From positions 104,068 through 168,067 of the forward strand of contig JAMCPI010000007.1 of the NCBI GenBank assembly GCA_023379805.1: a stretch of DNA of 64,000 nt, in the 5' to 3' direction. A model generated the notes under the pieces. It searched no databases, was not told where the DNA came from, and worked only from the letters and a program-made list of their open reading frames with translations. The translations under genes and the position numbers were made by a program. The DNA comes from Nitrososphaerota archaeon. Lineage in GTDB: Archaea > Thermoproteota > Nitrososphaeria > Nitrososphaerales > JACPRH01. The first letter of the stretch is position 1, and each line of letters begins with the position of its first letter. Of the stretch, positions 9,672-18,885 are shown one piece after another.

Positions 9672-10025
9672 CTCCGGCTCCGGGTGCTGCCCTTCTCCCT
9701 GTTCTTGTTCATGCTCTTGTCGCCGATAGTAGTTGATGAAGCTGATCCAGGTGTCAAAGTAGCCTTTATCGAATTCGTCGCACCAGATTGAGCTTATTCT
9801 TTCGGTCATCCGCTTCTTCAACCTCATCATCTTCTCCTTATCATCAAAGATGCCGTCGTCAATGTTCTTGTTGTCCAGCATGCTAATCATGCCGCGTGCA
9901 GCCATGTATCGGCCCCAACCCTTGTCGTCCTTGATCTTGAACTCCTCTTTAAGGGCGGCCTTGGCAGCCATTACATCCTTCGCCAGTATGTACTTGAAGA
10001 AGCTCTTTTCATCAGCTGCAGGCAT
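9615..10025 (-). CDS. Conserved-looking hypothetical protein downstream of radA
   Basis: 136 residues, not recognised. The first 100 residues look like a compact, mostly helical domain with a WCDEFDKGYFDTW motif; the last 35 are E/Q/P/N-rich and probably disordered. ATG start four bases after the radA stop, so it is almost certainly cotranscribed with radA. A role in recombination can be proposed only from this position. Confidence 0.75.
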   Translation of the reverse strand: MPAADEKSFFKYILAKDVMAAKAALKEEFKIKDDKGWGRYMAARGMISMLDNKNIDDGIFDDKEKMMRLKKRMTERISSIWCDEFDKGYFDTWISFINYYRRQEHEQEQGEGQHPEPELLEAGGKEGINQNPDEQN

Positions 10026-10029
10026 CCTT

Positions 10030-11010
10030 CTACTCTTCCTCCTCCCAGTCCATGATCCCGTTTTTCTCTATCTTAAATCGTACTCTAGGTATCGTCTTGA
10101 TATCTGCATCATCTAGACGAGCTACCCATCCTTTACCTTTTCCTTTAAGCCGCTCCAGCCTTAGGCGAAGATGAACACCCTGCGCAACTGTGTTCCCCCC
10201 CGTCTCAATCACGTGGGTCTCACCTGTGTCCAATATCCTCATTCTAACTGTATTGGTCACCACCACCGGTATATCCATGTCCAGCGCCATCTCCACCAAA
10301 TCGTGTAGGTGATGCGCCAAAGATGTTTGCCGAGACGTAATGTGGCTCTCGCCTTGAAACTCGTAAACGAAGTTGTCAGTCAACGTGTCAATGACTAGCA
10401 TCCGGATGTTCAGAGACGTAGACTCCTGACTGCTCTGAACAGCCCGGATCTGTTCCTCTGAGCTACGCGCATTAACAAGAAAGATGTGTTTGAACAGCCC
10501 ATCATCGCTGATGCGGTCGGCAGCCATTTGAGCGAGCCGCTCAGGTCTGAAGGTCCCAGCTGTATCAATAAACACAACGTCGCTTTTACCTTCTTCTTCT
10601 TCATCTCCATCCTTTTCCTTCTTCTTCTGCTGCTGCTCTGCAGCCAGCAGGTTTACGCAGAGTTGGAAGCAGAGCTGTGTCTTACCTGCGCCGCTTTCGC
10701 CGTAAACCTCGGTTACTCTGCCGGATGAGATGCCTCCTCCGAGCAGGTTGTCCAGTGAGCTGGATCCGGTTGATATTTTTCTGCGCTGCCTTTCTTTGCC
10801 GAGTAAGCTGCTTCCCTGTTGCAGATGCTTGATTTCGCTGACCGCTTCTGCAGTGATGTTTGCCGCGGTTTCCGGTGTGACGCCGTGCTTCAGGAGAAGA
10901 TTTTTCGGCGCTAAAGCTAAATCTAGAACAGATATCATTCCCGCATCTTTCAACGCTTTAGCCGTCTCCTTCGATATCCAGTCTACATCTTCGATGAGCG
11001 GGCTGGCCAA
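10030..11010 (-). CDS. radA: DNA repair and recombination protein RadA
   Basis: 326-residue archaeal RecA/Rad51 recombinase that forms ATP-dependent filaments on ssDNA for strand exchange. An N-terminal helix-hairpin-helix domain spans about residues 1-65. Walker A GESGAGKT is at 104-111, FIDTAGTFRPERL follows at about 147, Walker B MLVID is at about 204-208, and the L2/C-terminal ATGase core is intact. Unusual: a K/Q run then an E/D run is inserted between Walker A and FIDT (about residues 125-143). TTG start at 11010. Confidence 0.96.
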   Translation of the reverse strand: MASPLIEDVDWISKETAKALKDAGMISVLDLALAPKNLLLKHGVTPETAANITAEAVSEIKHLQQGSSLLGKERQRRKISTGSSSLDNLLGGGISSGRVTEVYGESGAGKTQLCFQLCVNLLAAEQQQKKKEKDGDEEEEGKSDVVFIDTAGTFRPERLAQMAADRISDDGLFKHIFLVNARSSEEQIRAVQSSQESTSLNIRMLVIDTLTDNFVYEFQGESHITSRQTSLAHHLHDLVEMALDMDIPVVVTNTVRMRILDTGETHVIETGGNTVAQGVHLRLRLERLKGKGKGWVARLDDADIKTIPRVRFKIEKNGIMDWEEEE

Positions 11011-11130
11011 TTACGCATAATCTCCGGATACTCTTTAGATAGTGGGTGCACATTTAAACAAGCCGTTCCGCTGAGTTCAGCAGGATCGTTAATACTTGTT
11101 TCAACGGTTGTCAAGGGTGAAGAAGGGTTC

Positions 11131-11907
11131 ATGAATCATCCGCAGGTCAAGGTTGACCCAACGTTTCAGGAAGTTGAGTCCACTGTTTCTGATGCCTGTT
11201 CGCGGGGTTGCTTCACAGTGCTGGTTACTGACTGCAGGGTTGATTACCACGGCCGCTCCTCCTCTAAGATGGGTTGGGGTGAACGGGTTGTTCTGTTGAA
11301 GCCTGACGGTTCGGTGCTGATTCACCGGAGAACTGGTTTCGAAGCGGCTAACTGGCAGCCGCCGGGGTGCTCCATCACCTTTTCTCGACGAGAGGGTGAG
11401 CTGGTGATTCGGGCTGACCGGCGTAAGCCACGTGAAACCCTTGAGGTGATTTGTCGCGAAGTTGCTTTGGTCTCCTCGGTTTTGCTGAAGGATGAGGCTT
11501 CGCTTGACATGCTGATCTCTGAGCAGGATCTCTACAGCGTGTTAAGAGCTAACCCTGATTTGATTGAGCCGGGCTTCAGGATCGGTTCGGAGCAGAAGGG
11601 GTTAGGTGGTGGAAAGGCCGATATTACTGGGTTCGACAGCTCAGGAAGATACACGGTGGTGGAGGTTAAACGAGTAGCTGCTGACACTGATGCTGTTAAG
11701 CAGCTCTACCGTTATCTTTCAAAGATGAGGGAGACCTCTCCGGATCTGCGAGGTGTTCTTCTAGCGCCAAATATTCGACCAGCCGCGAAAAGGCTGGCCA
11801 AATCGTTGTCTGTAGATTATCGTCCTGTTGATGTGGTTCAATGCGCAGCTGTGTTCGCCAAGAATAGTAGTAACGGACTTGACCGGCTGGATAGACACTT
11901 TATTTAG
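11131..11907 (+). CDS. nucS: Endonuclease NucS (EndoMS)
   Basis: 258 residues. The N-terminal DNA-binding domain (about 1-120) includes WGERVVLLKPDGSVLIH and WQPPG; the C-terminal RecB-like nuclease domain includes DLIEPGFR, the catalytic D (ADITGFD), VVEVKR (E-x-K) and Q-x3-Y (QLYRY). The family cleaves branched DNA and mismatches in archaea and interacts with PCNA. ATG start with GAAGAAGGG upstream; divergent from radA. lsm and mat follow on the same strand. Confidence 0.94.
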   Translation: MNHPQVKVDPTFQEVESTVSDACSRGCFTVLVTDCRVDYHGRSSSKMGWGERVVLLKPDGSVLIHRRTGFEAANWQPPGCSITFSRREGELVIRADRRKPRETLEVICREVALVSSVLLKDEASLDMLISEQDLYSVLRANPDLIEPGFRIGSEQKGLGGGKADITGFDSSGRYTVVEVKRVAADTDAVKQLYRYLSKMRETSPDLRGVLLAPNIRPAAKRLAKSLSVDYRPVDVVQCAAVFAKNSSNGLDRLDRHFI

Positions 11908-11980
11908 CGGCTTCGTGATTTGCGAGCAACCTTTTTATTCCACGTACAGACGATGTTGCGTAACCAAAGAGGAGCTAGTG

Positions 11981-12220
11981 TTGTCCGACTCTGTAAAGAA
12001 GCCTCTGAACATGCTGCAGAAGGCGGTGAACAAAGATGTTTCAGTTCGTCTGAAGAATGATCAGGAGTATAAGGGTAAAATGATCAACATCGACCAGTAC
12101 ATGAACGTGATACTAGTTGACGCGGAGGAGCATAGCAACGGTGCTCTCTCAGCTAACTACGGAAAAATTGTTATACGGGGCAACAATGTCCTCTTTATCA
12201 AGATTGAAACAGATCTTTAG
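11981..12220 (+). CDS. Lsm/Sm-like archaeal RNA-binding protein (SmAP)
   Basis: 79 residues, one complete Sm fold: Sm1 (VSVRLKNDQEYKGKMINIDQYMNV, residues interrupted here only by family variation) and Sm2 (IVIRGNNVLFI). Forms heptameric rings that bind U-rich RNA. The start is the TTG at 11981, supported by GAGGAG just upstream and by family length; an upstream extension in the same frame lacks similarity. A TATA-like TTTTTATTCC lies at about 11930. Confidence 0.92.
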   Translation: MSDSVKKPLNMLQKAVNKDVSVRLKNDQEYKGKMINIDQYMNVILVDAEEHSNGALSANYGKIVIRGNNVLFIKIETDL

Positions 12221-12237
12221 TATGTGATGTGATGTAG

Positions 12238-13452
12238 ATGAGTACGCGAGCAATTCATGTCGAACAGTTAAGATGCGCCCCGATCTCGGATCTAGAGGTT
12301 GAGATTGTTGAGCGGAAAGGAAAAGGTCATCCTGACAGCCTAATCGACGGAGCCTCTGAAGCGGTTTCCAGAGCTCTATGCCAATACTATCTCAGCAAAT
12401 TCGGCCGAGTCTTCCATCACAACGTGGATAAAGGTATCCTGGTAGGCGGCAGATCCAACCCTGTTTTCGGTGGAGGCGAAGTCATAGAGCCTATCTTCAT
12501 CATGGTTGCAGGTCGCGCCATATCTCTCATAAAGGAGAAGGACGGGGTTCACGAGGTACCGGTGGGCGTGCTGGCTCAATCAGCCATCAGCGAGTTCCTA
12601 AAATCGACTCTCCGCTACCTAGACGATAAGGATGTTCACATCGAGTATAAGGTGAAGCAGGGATCCACAGATCTCGTGGCTATTTTCGACGGTGCTTCAA
12701 AAATGCCGCTGGGCAACGACACCTCAATCGGAATCGGTTTCGCTCCGTTGACCCCTACTGAGAACCTTGTTCTTGAGACCGAGCGGATGCTTAACTCACC
12801 GGAGCTGAAGAAGGTGTTGCCGGAGGTCGGTGAAGACGTCAAAGTGATGGGTTACCGACGTGAGAAGAAGATCAACCTCACAGTAGCAAGCGCAATGATA
12901 AGCAGGCTGATGCCTGACGCCAGCCACTACCATAGCGTAGTCAACGATGTCCAGAACCGTGTTGAAGATCTGGCTTCAAAGATCACCAACCTAGATGTGG
13001 ATGTTAAGGTGAATGCCGGTGACAGCCCTAAGCTAGGCGTCTATTATCTCACCGTCACAGGCACCTCAGCTGAGGCTGGTGACGACGGCAACACAGGAAG
13101 AGGCAACAGGCACAACGGGTTAATCACCTCGATGCGTCAATACTCAATGGAGGCCTGCGCAGGCAAGAACCCAATTAATCACACAGGCAAAATCTACAAC
13201 GTGCTGGCTCAGAGAGCCGCTGACAAGATCGTCGCAGAGGTCAAGGGCGTCAAAGAGATATATGTGAGGCTACTAAGCAGAATCGGCTCACCAATCGACC
13301 AGCCGCAGGTCTGCAGCTCCGCAGTGGTGCTGGAGCACGGTGTGTCGCTGTCCAACGTCAGCGGCGAAATATCCTCAATACTCAACGAAGAACTAGCCAA
13401 CATCACCGGTTTAACTCCGCTCATCATAGACGGAAAGGTCACCCTCTTCTAA
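12238..13452 (+). CDS. mat: Methionine adenosyltransferase, archaeal type
   Basis: 404 residues, full length. Makes S-adenosylmethionine from methionine and ATP. It belongs to the archaeal MAT family rather than bacterial MetK: the signature GKGHPDSLIDGASEAVS is near residue 30, followed by the conserved GGRSNPVFGGGE and the later GDDGNTGRGNRHNGL. ATG start 17 bases after the lsm stop. Confidence 0.95.
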   Translation: MSTRAIHVEQLRCAPISDLEVEIVERKGKGHPDSLIDGASEAVSRALCQYYLSKFGRVFHHNVDKGILVGGRSNPVFGGGEVIEPIFIMVAGRAISLIKEKDGVHEVPVGVLAQSAISEFLKSTLRYLDDKDVHIEYKVKQGSTDLVAIFDGASKMPLGNDTSIGIGFAPLTPTENLVLETERMLNSPELKKVLPEVGEDVKVMGYRREKKINLTVASAMISRLMPDASHYHSVVNDVQNRVEDLASKITNLDVDVKVNAGDSPKLGVYYLTVTGTSAEAGDDGNTGRGNRHNGLITSMRQYSMEACAGKNPINHTGKIYNVLAQRAADKIVAEVKGVKEIYVRLLSRIGSPIDQPQVCSSAVVLEHGVSLSNVSGEISSILNEELANITGLTPLIIDGKVTLF

Positions 13453-13625
13453 ACCTCTGCACCAACCAACAAGACCGCCGCTTTCGGAGAGCAGTAGCGT
13501 AGATCGTTAGTTATCTACATCGCTAGTGTTAGGTGTCGCTAGCATTAGCTTGCAATAGTGGGTTACTGTTTGCTGGAGATCTGTCCGCAAGAAAAGTTAT
13601 TGTCTAGGTTTGCTCCTCAAATATC

Positions 13626-14036
13626 TTGATCTACTTGGCTGCTTCAAACGTTAGATCAATGCTGTCGAACGCTCAGGAGCTTGAGGTCACTGTTAAGGGT
13701 AGAAGGAGCGGTCAGAGCCGTCGCGTTCCCGTCTGGTTTGTGTACGATGCTAGCCGAATCTATCTTCTCCCAGTCAACGGCTCGGACTCTGAGTGGTTCA
13801 AGAATGTTCTAGTCAACCCTTCGGTGCGTGTATCGGTAGCTGGCAGATCGGTAAACTTGGTCGCGAAGCCGTTAACTGATCCGAGGGTCGTTAAGCGAGT
13901 GGTTGAGAAGTTCATCCGGAAATATGGCGAAGAGGAGATTCAGACCTGGTACCAGAAGCTCGACGCGGCCTTGGAGCTGCCTGTACCTGCTGATAGAGAA
14001 TACAATGACATGCGAGACTCGGGTTTCGAGTTCTAG
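13626..14036 (+). CDS. Small F420/FMN-type oxidoreductase (Ddn or PNPOx-like split barrel)
   Basis: 136 residues. ELEVTVKGRRSGQSRRVPVWFVYD and the later WFKNVLVNPSV resemble the split-barrel flavin/deazaflavin family that includes F420-dependent nitroreductases. A quinone or other small-molecule reductase role is likely; the cofactor cannot be decided. The start is uncertain (TTG 13626 or ATG 13659), and no clear ribosome binding site is visible. Confidence 0.72.
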   Translation: MIYLAASNVRSMLSNAQELEVTVKGRRSGQSRRVPVWFVYDASRIYLLPVNGSDSEWFKNVLVNPSVRVSVAGRSVNLVAKPLTDPRVVKRVVEKFIRKYGEEEIQTWYQKLDAALELPVPADREYNDMRDSGFEF

Positions 14037-14206
14037 GCTTGCTTAGCTTGCCCGTTCTGGAAAAGTTCCCATACGTGCCTCTCGGCGGTCTCTGGATTAA
14101 ACAGGTATTCTGACACCAAAGACTATAACTCTACTCTGGTAGTGGTGAAGACTTTATTGTGTAGATTGAAATCTTTATTCCACAGCTAGCCGATTAGATA
14201 TCAAGG

Positions 14207-14689
14207 ATGCTCAGATATAGAGGCCTGCCGCGGTTGATATCGGCGATAGTTGTTTGCCAGTTAGCCGGTGTCATCGGCTCCATATTTACTATTAGTTCAA
14301 TTCCGACGTGGTACGCTGGGCTTGAGAAGCCGTTTTTTGCGCCTCCTAATTGGCTCTTCGGGCCTGTTTGGCTATCTCTTTACACCTTGATGGGTATCTC
14401 ATTGTACCTTGTGTGGAGCAGGGGTGCAGATACTCGCAGGGGGAGTCTTGCGTTGACAGTGTTTGGTGTCCAGCTTGTCTTGAATGCGCTTTGGTCTGTC
14501 CTATTCTTTGGCTTGAGATCGCCAATCCTCGGACTCGTGGAGATTGCGGCGCTGTGGATCATGATCGCAGCTACAATTGTGCTGTTTTACAGGGTTTCCA
14601 GAGCTGCGGCTCTGCTTCTTATTCCATACATTGCGTGGGTGACGATTGCCGCGGCTCTCAACGGCTTCATATGGAGCCTAAACCTATAA
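14207..14689 (+). CDS. tspO: TspO/MBR family membrane protein
   Basis: 160 residues with five membrane helices and the Trp/Pro-rich TspO signature: PTWYAGLEKPFFAPPNW, then GPVWLSLYTLMG, LNALWS and a terminal AALNGFIW. TspO proteins bind tetrapyrroles and other ligands in the membrane and are linked to stress responses. ATG start; a TATA-like CTTTATTC lies about 30 nt upstream, so the leader is short. It stands alone. Confidence 0.9.
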   Translation: MLRYRGLPRLISAIVVCQLAGVIGSIFTISSIPTWYAGLEKPFFAPPNWLFGPVWLSLYTLMGISLYLVWSRGADTRRGSLALTVFGVQLVLNALWSVLFFGLRSPILGLVEIAALWIMIAATIVLFYRVSRAAALLLIPYIAWVTIAAALNGFIWSLNL

Positions 14690-14865
14690 GTGTGCCTTGA
14701 GAAAAGAATCATCTGAAAAATTGAAAGAAGCAGGTGGGGCTCGGAATTGAGCCAACTGATTAAGTGGTTACTTCTTAGTTAGTCTAGATTAGCTTGTTTT
14801 ATTGCTTGTTTCTGTGACTTGATCTCCGTGTACAGCCCCTGTGTGGGTGCTTGTTTAGGTGTGCG

Positions 14866-16227
14866 TTATTGGGGTTCGGTGGTTGTAGGCATCACCTTTG
14901 TTTTGAGCAGCGTCCAGATGGATGCTGCGGCTAGGACTACTGCGAGTATGGATAGGTCCATTTCAAGGGTGTTGTAGAGCGCTGCTGCGCCGATGATTGA
15001 TACGAGTTGTCGCCGCTGCTCTATGTCGCTTGTTATCCAGAGTGTTATTGAGAGTGGTCCCATGATTCCTGCTGAGAGTGTGCCGAGTTTTGCGCCGTAG
15101 TCGATGAAGTGTATGGCGAAGGCGACTCCTAGGTACCATAGGGCGACTGCGATTATCCACGGTATGTTTGATAGTCCTAGGAAGGCTGTTGTGGCGACGT
15201 AAGGTATCATTAGAACTTCGAGTGCGAACATTGCGTATAGGAGCGTTTTGTCTGGGTGAATCTGAGTCGTCTTTGTTTTGTCCTCAAGCTCACCTGCTAT
15301 GGCTTCGACTGTTTCTTCAAAGTTTTTGAGCTTGATAGGGATAAGCTGTCTGATCGAGTTGTCTCTGACCGTTGCATCATGCTGCAGTGCGTCGATCAGG
15401 GGTCGGGCGATTGAGGCTTTGACGGGGGTTACGAGATCAATCCAGTGGGCGGAAAGCCTCGGTGTGCGGAACGGTGTTACAGCAACTCTGGTCTGCTTCC
15501 CTTTGATTTTTCCGTATCTCTCTATCATTTCAAAGAAGGAGAGTGTTTCAGGGCCGCCTATGTCAAAGAATTTACCCTCAGTCTCATTCAAAGATGCTGA
15601 CTCGGCTAGGTAGGTTACAACGTCGTCCACCGATATTGGTTGGGTTTTGTTCAGAACCCATTTTGGGCATAGTAACAGAGGCATCTTTTCAACGAGGTAT
15701 CTCAGCATCTCGAACGAATGACCGCCTTTCCCGAGTATTGCTGAGGTTCTGAACACTGTGAGTTTGGCTGAGGATTTCGCAAGTATGTCGCCGACTCGTC
15801 TCCTGCTCCGCATATGGTGGGTGAGATCCTCGTTTCGGCCTGTGCCTAGCTCTTCGAGATAGATTATTCTGCTGACATGGCATTCTGTTGCGGCTCGAGC
15901 AAAGTTCTCCGCAAACAGTTTGTCGCGTCCTACGAACTTCGCGAAGCCTGACGCAGATCCCTCCATAGAGTGTATAAGGTAGAAGGCTATGTCGACCCCG
16001 GATAGTGCGTCAACCAAGTTGTAGTAGTTTTCAGCGTCGCCCTGCACTATCTCGACGTCTCCGCCGAATCTTCCTTTCAAGGTGTTGACGCGTCTAGTCA
16101 TGCATCTGATTTTATATTGTCCTGAGGACGACAGTTTTTCTACTAAGCGGCCTCCAATGAACCCGCTGGCACCGGTAACCAAGATTCTTGGAGCATGAGG
16201 CTTAGCCTCAATCTCCTCAGTGTCCAA
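14866..16227 (-). CDS. NAD(P)-binding SDR (NmrA/epimerase type) fused to a membrane domain
   Basis: 453 residues. Residues 1 to about 300 are an atypical SDR with the dinucleotide motif GASGFIGGRL and no obvious YxxxK catalytic pair, like NmrA-type or complex-I-associated SDRs. Residues about 325-445 form four or five hydrophobic helices ending near KTKV. Probably a membrane-tethered NAD(P)H-dependent reductase or redox sensor; the substrate is unknown. Single gene. Confidence 0.8.
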   Translation of the reverse strand: MDTEEIEAKPHAPRILVTGASGFIGGRLVEKLSSSGQYKIRCMTRRVNTLKGRFGGDVEIVQGDAENYYNLVDALSGVDIAFYLIHSMEGSASGFAKFVGRDKLFAENFARAATECHVSRIIYLEELGTGRNEDLTHHMRSRRRVGDILAKSSAKLTVFRTSAILGKGGHSFEMLRYLVEKMPLLLCPKWVLNKTQPISVDDVVTYLAESASLNETEGKFFDIGGPETLSFFEMIERYGKIKGKQTRVAVTPFRTPRLSAHWIDLVTPVKASIARPLIDALQHDATVRDNSIRQLIPIKLKNFEETVEAIAGELEDKTKTTQIHPDKTLLYAMFALEVLMIPYVATTAFLGLSNIPWIIAVALWYLGVAFAIHFIDYGAKLGTLSAGIMGPLSITLWITSDIEQRRQLVSIIGAAALYNTLEMDLSILAVVLAAASIWTLLKTKVMPTTTEPQ

Positions 16228-16359
16228 TTACGAGAAACACCGGTTCAGAAGCGCAGAAGAACGTATAAAGCTAGCTATACTAATTCGGTCTATTATCAAT
16301 AAATCTTTGTAATCTTCATAAAATATTATAATAGTTAGTTAACTGCTTGTTTATCTACA

Positions 16360-17067
16360 CTATTTTGCTCTTTTCAACAGCAGAACTTCAGCAAGAGCCA
16401 ACGTGACGACTGTGGCCCCGACCGCCCAAGCGCTAGTAAACGGTTCTGCGCCCTGTCCCAGCGGTGCTGCTGTGGCTGCGGTTGTGAAGGTGGTCAGCAG
16501 GGTAGTTGTCGAGGTACTGGTTCGAATCTCCGTTATCGTCCGAGTTAAAGTAATCTCGGAGGTTATTGTGGTGATGCTATTACTGCTGTTGCTACTGGTG
16601 ACGGTGGTGGTCGTGTTCCCGTTTTGCTGTTGAGTGCAGGGTGGACCGATGTTTAGTGTAACTGCTGTGGTGTGGCTGATTTTTCTGTCAGCAGACGTGG
16701 CTTTCAATGATAGGCTTGTTACTCCTTGGGGTGTGTCCGGTGAAACCGTCACTGTAAGGGTTGATCTTACTTCACTGTATTCCCTGACGAAAACGGGGTT
16801 AGGGTTGAAGGCGACATTCACTCCACTGGGTGCAGATACCATCGTCAGGGTCACTGCTCCTAGGAAGCCTTCTTGGGAAACTAGTTGGACTGTGAATGTG
16901 GCTGGGCATCCTGCTGCTACAGGCAGCGCTTTAGGCGTCATTACCATGTAAACGTCTGGCGGGCCTGGTCCGCTTATGGATGAGACTGGCTTAGGGAGTA
17001 GCAGCGGTGTGAGTAGCAGTAGCGCAGCCAGAGTTACGGTGGCGGGAAGATTCTTCCTGAGTATCAC
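16360..17067 (-). CDS. Secreted, C-terminally anchored protein with Ig-like domain
   Basis: 235 residues: N-terminal signal peptide (hydrophobic about 10-30), one beta-sandwich Ig-like domain (about 38-140) with two cysteines (GCPATF and PPCTQ), a Ser/Thr-rich stalk (about 150-200) and a C-terminal membrane anchor ending KRAK. A cell-surface protein, probably glycosylated in the stalk; function unknown. The same signal, domain, Thr stalk and anchor plan recurs in the PQQ dehydrogenases here. A tRNA-like TTCGAATC string on the opposite strand lies inside this gene and is coincidental. Confidence 0.75.
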   Translation of the reverse strand: MILRKNLPATVTLAALLLLTPLLLPKPVSSISGPGPPDVYMVMTPKALPVAAGCPATFTVQLVSQEGFLGAVTLTMVSAPSGVNVAFNPNPVFVREYSEVRSTLTVTVSPDTPQGVTSLSLKATSADRKISHTTAVTLNIGPPCTQQQNGNTTTTVTSSNSSNSITTITSEITLTRTITEIRTSTSTTTLLTTFTTAATAAPLGQGAEPFTSAWAVGATVVTLALAEVLLLKRAK

Positions 17068-17209
17068 CGAAGATCCCGAGTTTTAGATATATCTCTAGGT
17101 TAGAGATAAGTTTTGATGAAGCAGGAGGTATTCTAGCCATCTAGGGTAGCTTTGCCTACCTCTAGGTGGGTTATTGCCGCTATTCATCTTTTTAGGATGT
17201 TTAGTGTCT

Positions 17210-17579
17210 CTAGAACGCGAAGCGCCGTTGTGGACGGGCAGATTCGTTACTAGGACGGTTTTGCGACGTAGGTCTAGCAGATTCCGTCGCTTGGGTGGGT
17301 TGTTTTTCAACTTGGGCTGGTGTTGCTATTGTTGGTGTTGGTGTCGCTGCTTTTGGGTGCTCGACTAGCTGTCCCTCCAAGTCGAGCTTTGTGGTTCTGA
17401 GTTGAAGCACCTCTTCTTCGAGTGCCTTGAACTTCTTCTCAAGCTCTGCTACTGCGAGCAGGTCTATGATTTTAGAGATCTCTTGCTCAAGATTCAACTT
17501 CTCTTCTTCAAGCCCTTTAATCTTGCTTTCCCAAGCGACTTCTACTGGACTGTTGCGGCTGTTGTTGTGCGATCTCCAT
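17210..17579 (-). pseudogene. Coiled-coil protein gene with an apparent single-base frameshift
   Basis: The downstream frame (17210-17497 from a TTG) gives a coiled coil with heptads such as LEKKFKALEEEVLQLRTTK, then a P/T/Q-rich tail ending RRFAF. Coding-like sequence continues upstream of that TTG (VEVAWESKIKGLEEEK) with no start codon in that frame. A good ATG at 17579 instead opens MEIAQQQPQQS in another frame. Removing one base near 17545-17552 would join them into one protein of about 120 residues. Either a sequencing error or a broken gene; function unknown. Confidence 0.5.
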
Positions 17580-17821
17580 GGTTTATTTGTTCTTCCCGGT
17601 GGATGTGTTTAGGATTTATCGCTGTGCATGCATCGGTGTACCTTTGTATTCTGAAGCACTACATAGGTGAGGTCGTTTTCCGGAGGATGCTCGGAGGCGT
17701 GTCTCTTGGTCGCTGATAGGTTTCTTGCTGTTGTTATTTCGATTCTCTTTATCAAAGTGTCAGTTAATTTTTGTCTTGTTTCTTAATTGGTGATGCGTTA
17801 TCTGTGATGTTGATACCTGAT

Positions 17822-18190
17822 ATGCCTAAAGTTGCACGGAAAAAATCTGAGGCGAAAGTGGTTTTGGGGAATGGAAGCGGACGCCTGAAGTTTCAATGTT
17901 TCGATCTTCCAGAGTCACTTCTAGCGGGTCTACCGGGTGCAAAGATGAATCCGCCGAGTATTCCTGAAGTTGAGATCTATGTGGACGGCGATAAATGGGA
18001 TGAGGTGTCATCGTTCTTCGGGCATAAGAGCGACAGCAGCATCTACATCGTTCGCAGAGACACCGATGGACACCTCTACGTGCAGTTCGGAGACGGATTA
18101 ACTGGAAGACGGATACCGACAGGCACCAACAACGTGGTTGCAATACAGCGATCTGGCGCAGGCGAAACAGGCAAAACAACTGCTGATTAG
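17822..18190 (+). CDS. Orphan protein with a baseplate-assembly (J-like) beta domain
   Basis: 122 residues from the ATG at 17822 (ATG 17807 or GTG 17771 possible). Residues about 45-115 match the motif seen in phage or contractile-injection baseplate proteins: DGDKWDEV, then VRRDTDGHLYVQFGDG, LTGRRIPTGTNN and VVAIQRSGAGETG. No other tail, sheath or tube gene lies nearby, so this is a stand-alone domain, perhaps a relic or a co-opted surface module. The match is from memory of the family pattern. Confidence 0.55.
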   Translation: MPKVARKKSEAKVVLGNGSGRLKFQCFDLPESLLAGLPGAKMNPPSIPEVEIYVDGDKWDEVSSFFGHKSDSSIYIVRRDTDGHLYVQFGDGLTGRRIPTGTNNVVAIQRSGAGETGKTTAD

Positions 18191-18318
18191 GCGTAACCAC
18201 CGCGCCTTTACTACTGGTAGGTGTGAGGTATCTCAAAATCGTTCGTGAGGTGGGTGGCTTTCCTCTTATTTATGGAACCTACCGCGAAGCGCATAGGAGT
18301 GCCGCATCTGCTGTATTG

Positions 18319-18738
18319 TTAATTTGAAGTTTTTAGATCAATTTCATCCTTGTTGAGGCTGCACTTTGGGTAGCTGCCTTGCAGACTCCCATTGATCTGC
18401 TCACCTGCTTTCAATGCGTATTTTTGTGTCTGTATCTGTTCGCCTCTAACTGTTAAGGAGACATTCACCGCTGTATCTTTGTCTCCAGTGTCTGTTAGCG
18501 TGAATGTCACGGTGATCTGTGAGCCGCATACTCTTGTGGCTTTGCCGCCGTTGTAATCTTTCATTAACGTGTATTCACTCAAATCCTTCTTAACATTGGA
18601 GATCGATACTGCTAATCCTTCTCCTCCAGATGTTTCGCTGGTATCAGATAAACTACTGTTGTTGATGCTGAAGTAAAGCAACGCTAAACCCGATAGAGAA
18701 ACCATAGCAACTAAGGCCGCCATCGTCTTATGCTTCAA
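18319..18738 (-). CDS. Membrane-anchored extracellular hypothetical protein
   Basis: 139 residues: an N-terminal signal/anchor helix (about 6-26), then an extracellular beta-rich domain with two cysteines (RVCGSQ and PKCSLN) that could form a disulfide. The conserved ITVTFTLTDTGDKDTAVNVSL stretch resembles CARDB/Ig-like archaeal surface domains. Function unknown. ATG start. Confidence 0.65.
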   Translation of the reverse strand: MKHKTMAALVAMVSLSGLALLYFSINNSSLSDTSETSGGEGLAVSISNVKKDLSEYTLMKDYNGGKATRVCGSQITVTFTLTDTGDKDTAVNVSLTVRGEQIQTQKYALKAGEQINGSLQGSYPKCSLNKDEIDLKTSN

Positions 18739-18885
18739 GCAAAGCTCAACTAAACCGGTGACGTATTTACGGCTACCTACTCATAGGTTCGGTTCGATAT
18801 TCCTGATTACGCACAAAGGTTCTGAAGCGGACGATTAATGGTCAGGTTTGAATTGCTGTAAAGGCCGCTGAATAAAATGCAAGGA

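Noticed and set aside
16510..16545. tRNA-like TTCGAATC arm
   Set aside because: It lies within the Thr-stalk coding sequence of a secreted protein and no acceptor stem or anticodon arm can be drawn around it.
17826..18236. Minus-strand frame opposite the baseplate-like gene
   Set aside because: Arg/Cys-rich antisense product without a domain, while the plus frame has a recognisable motif.
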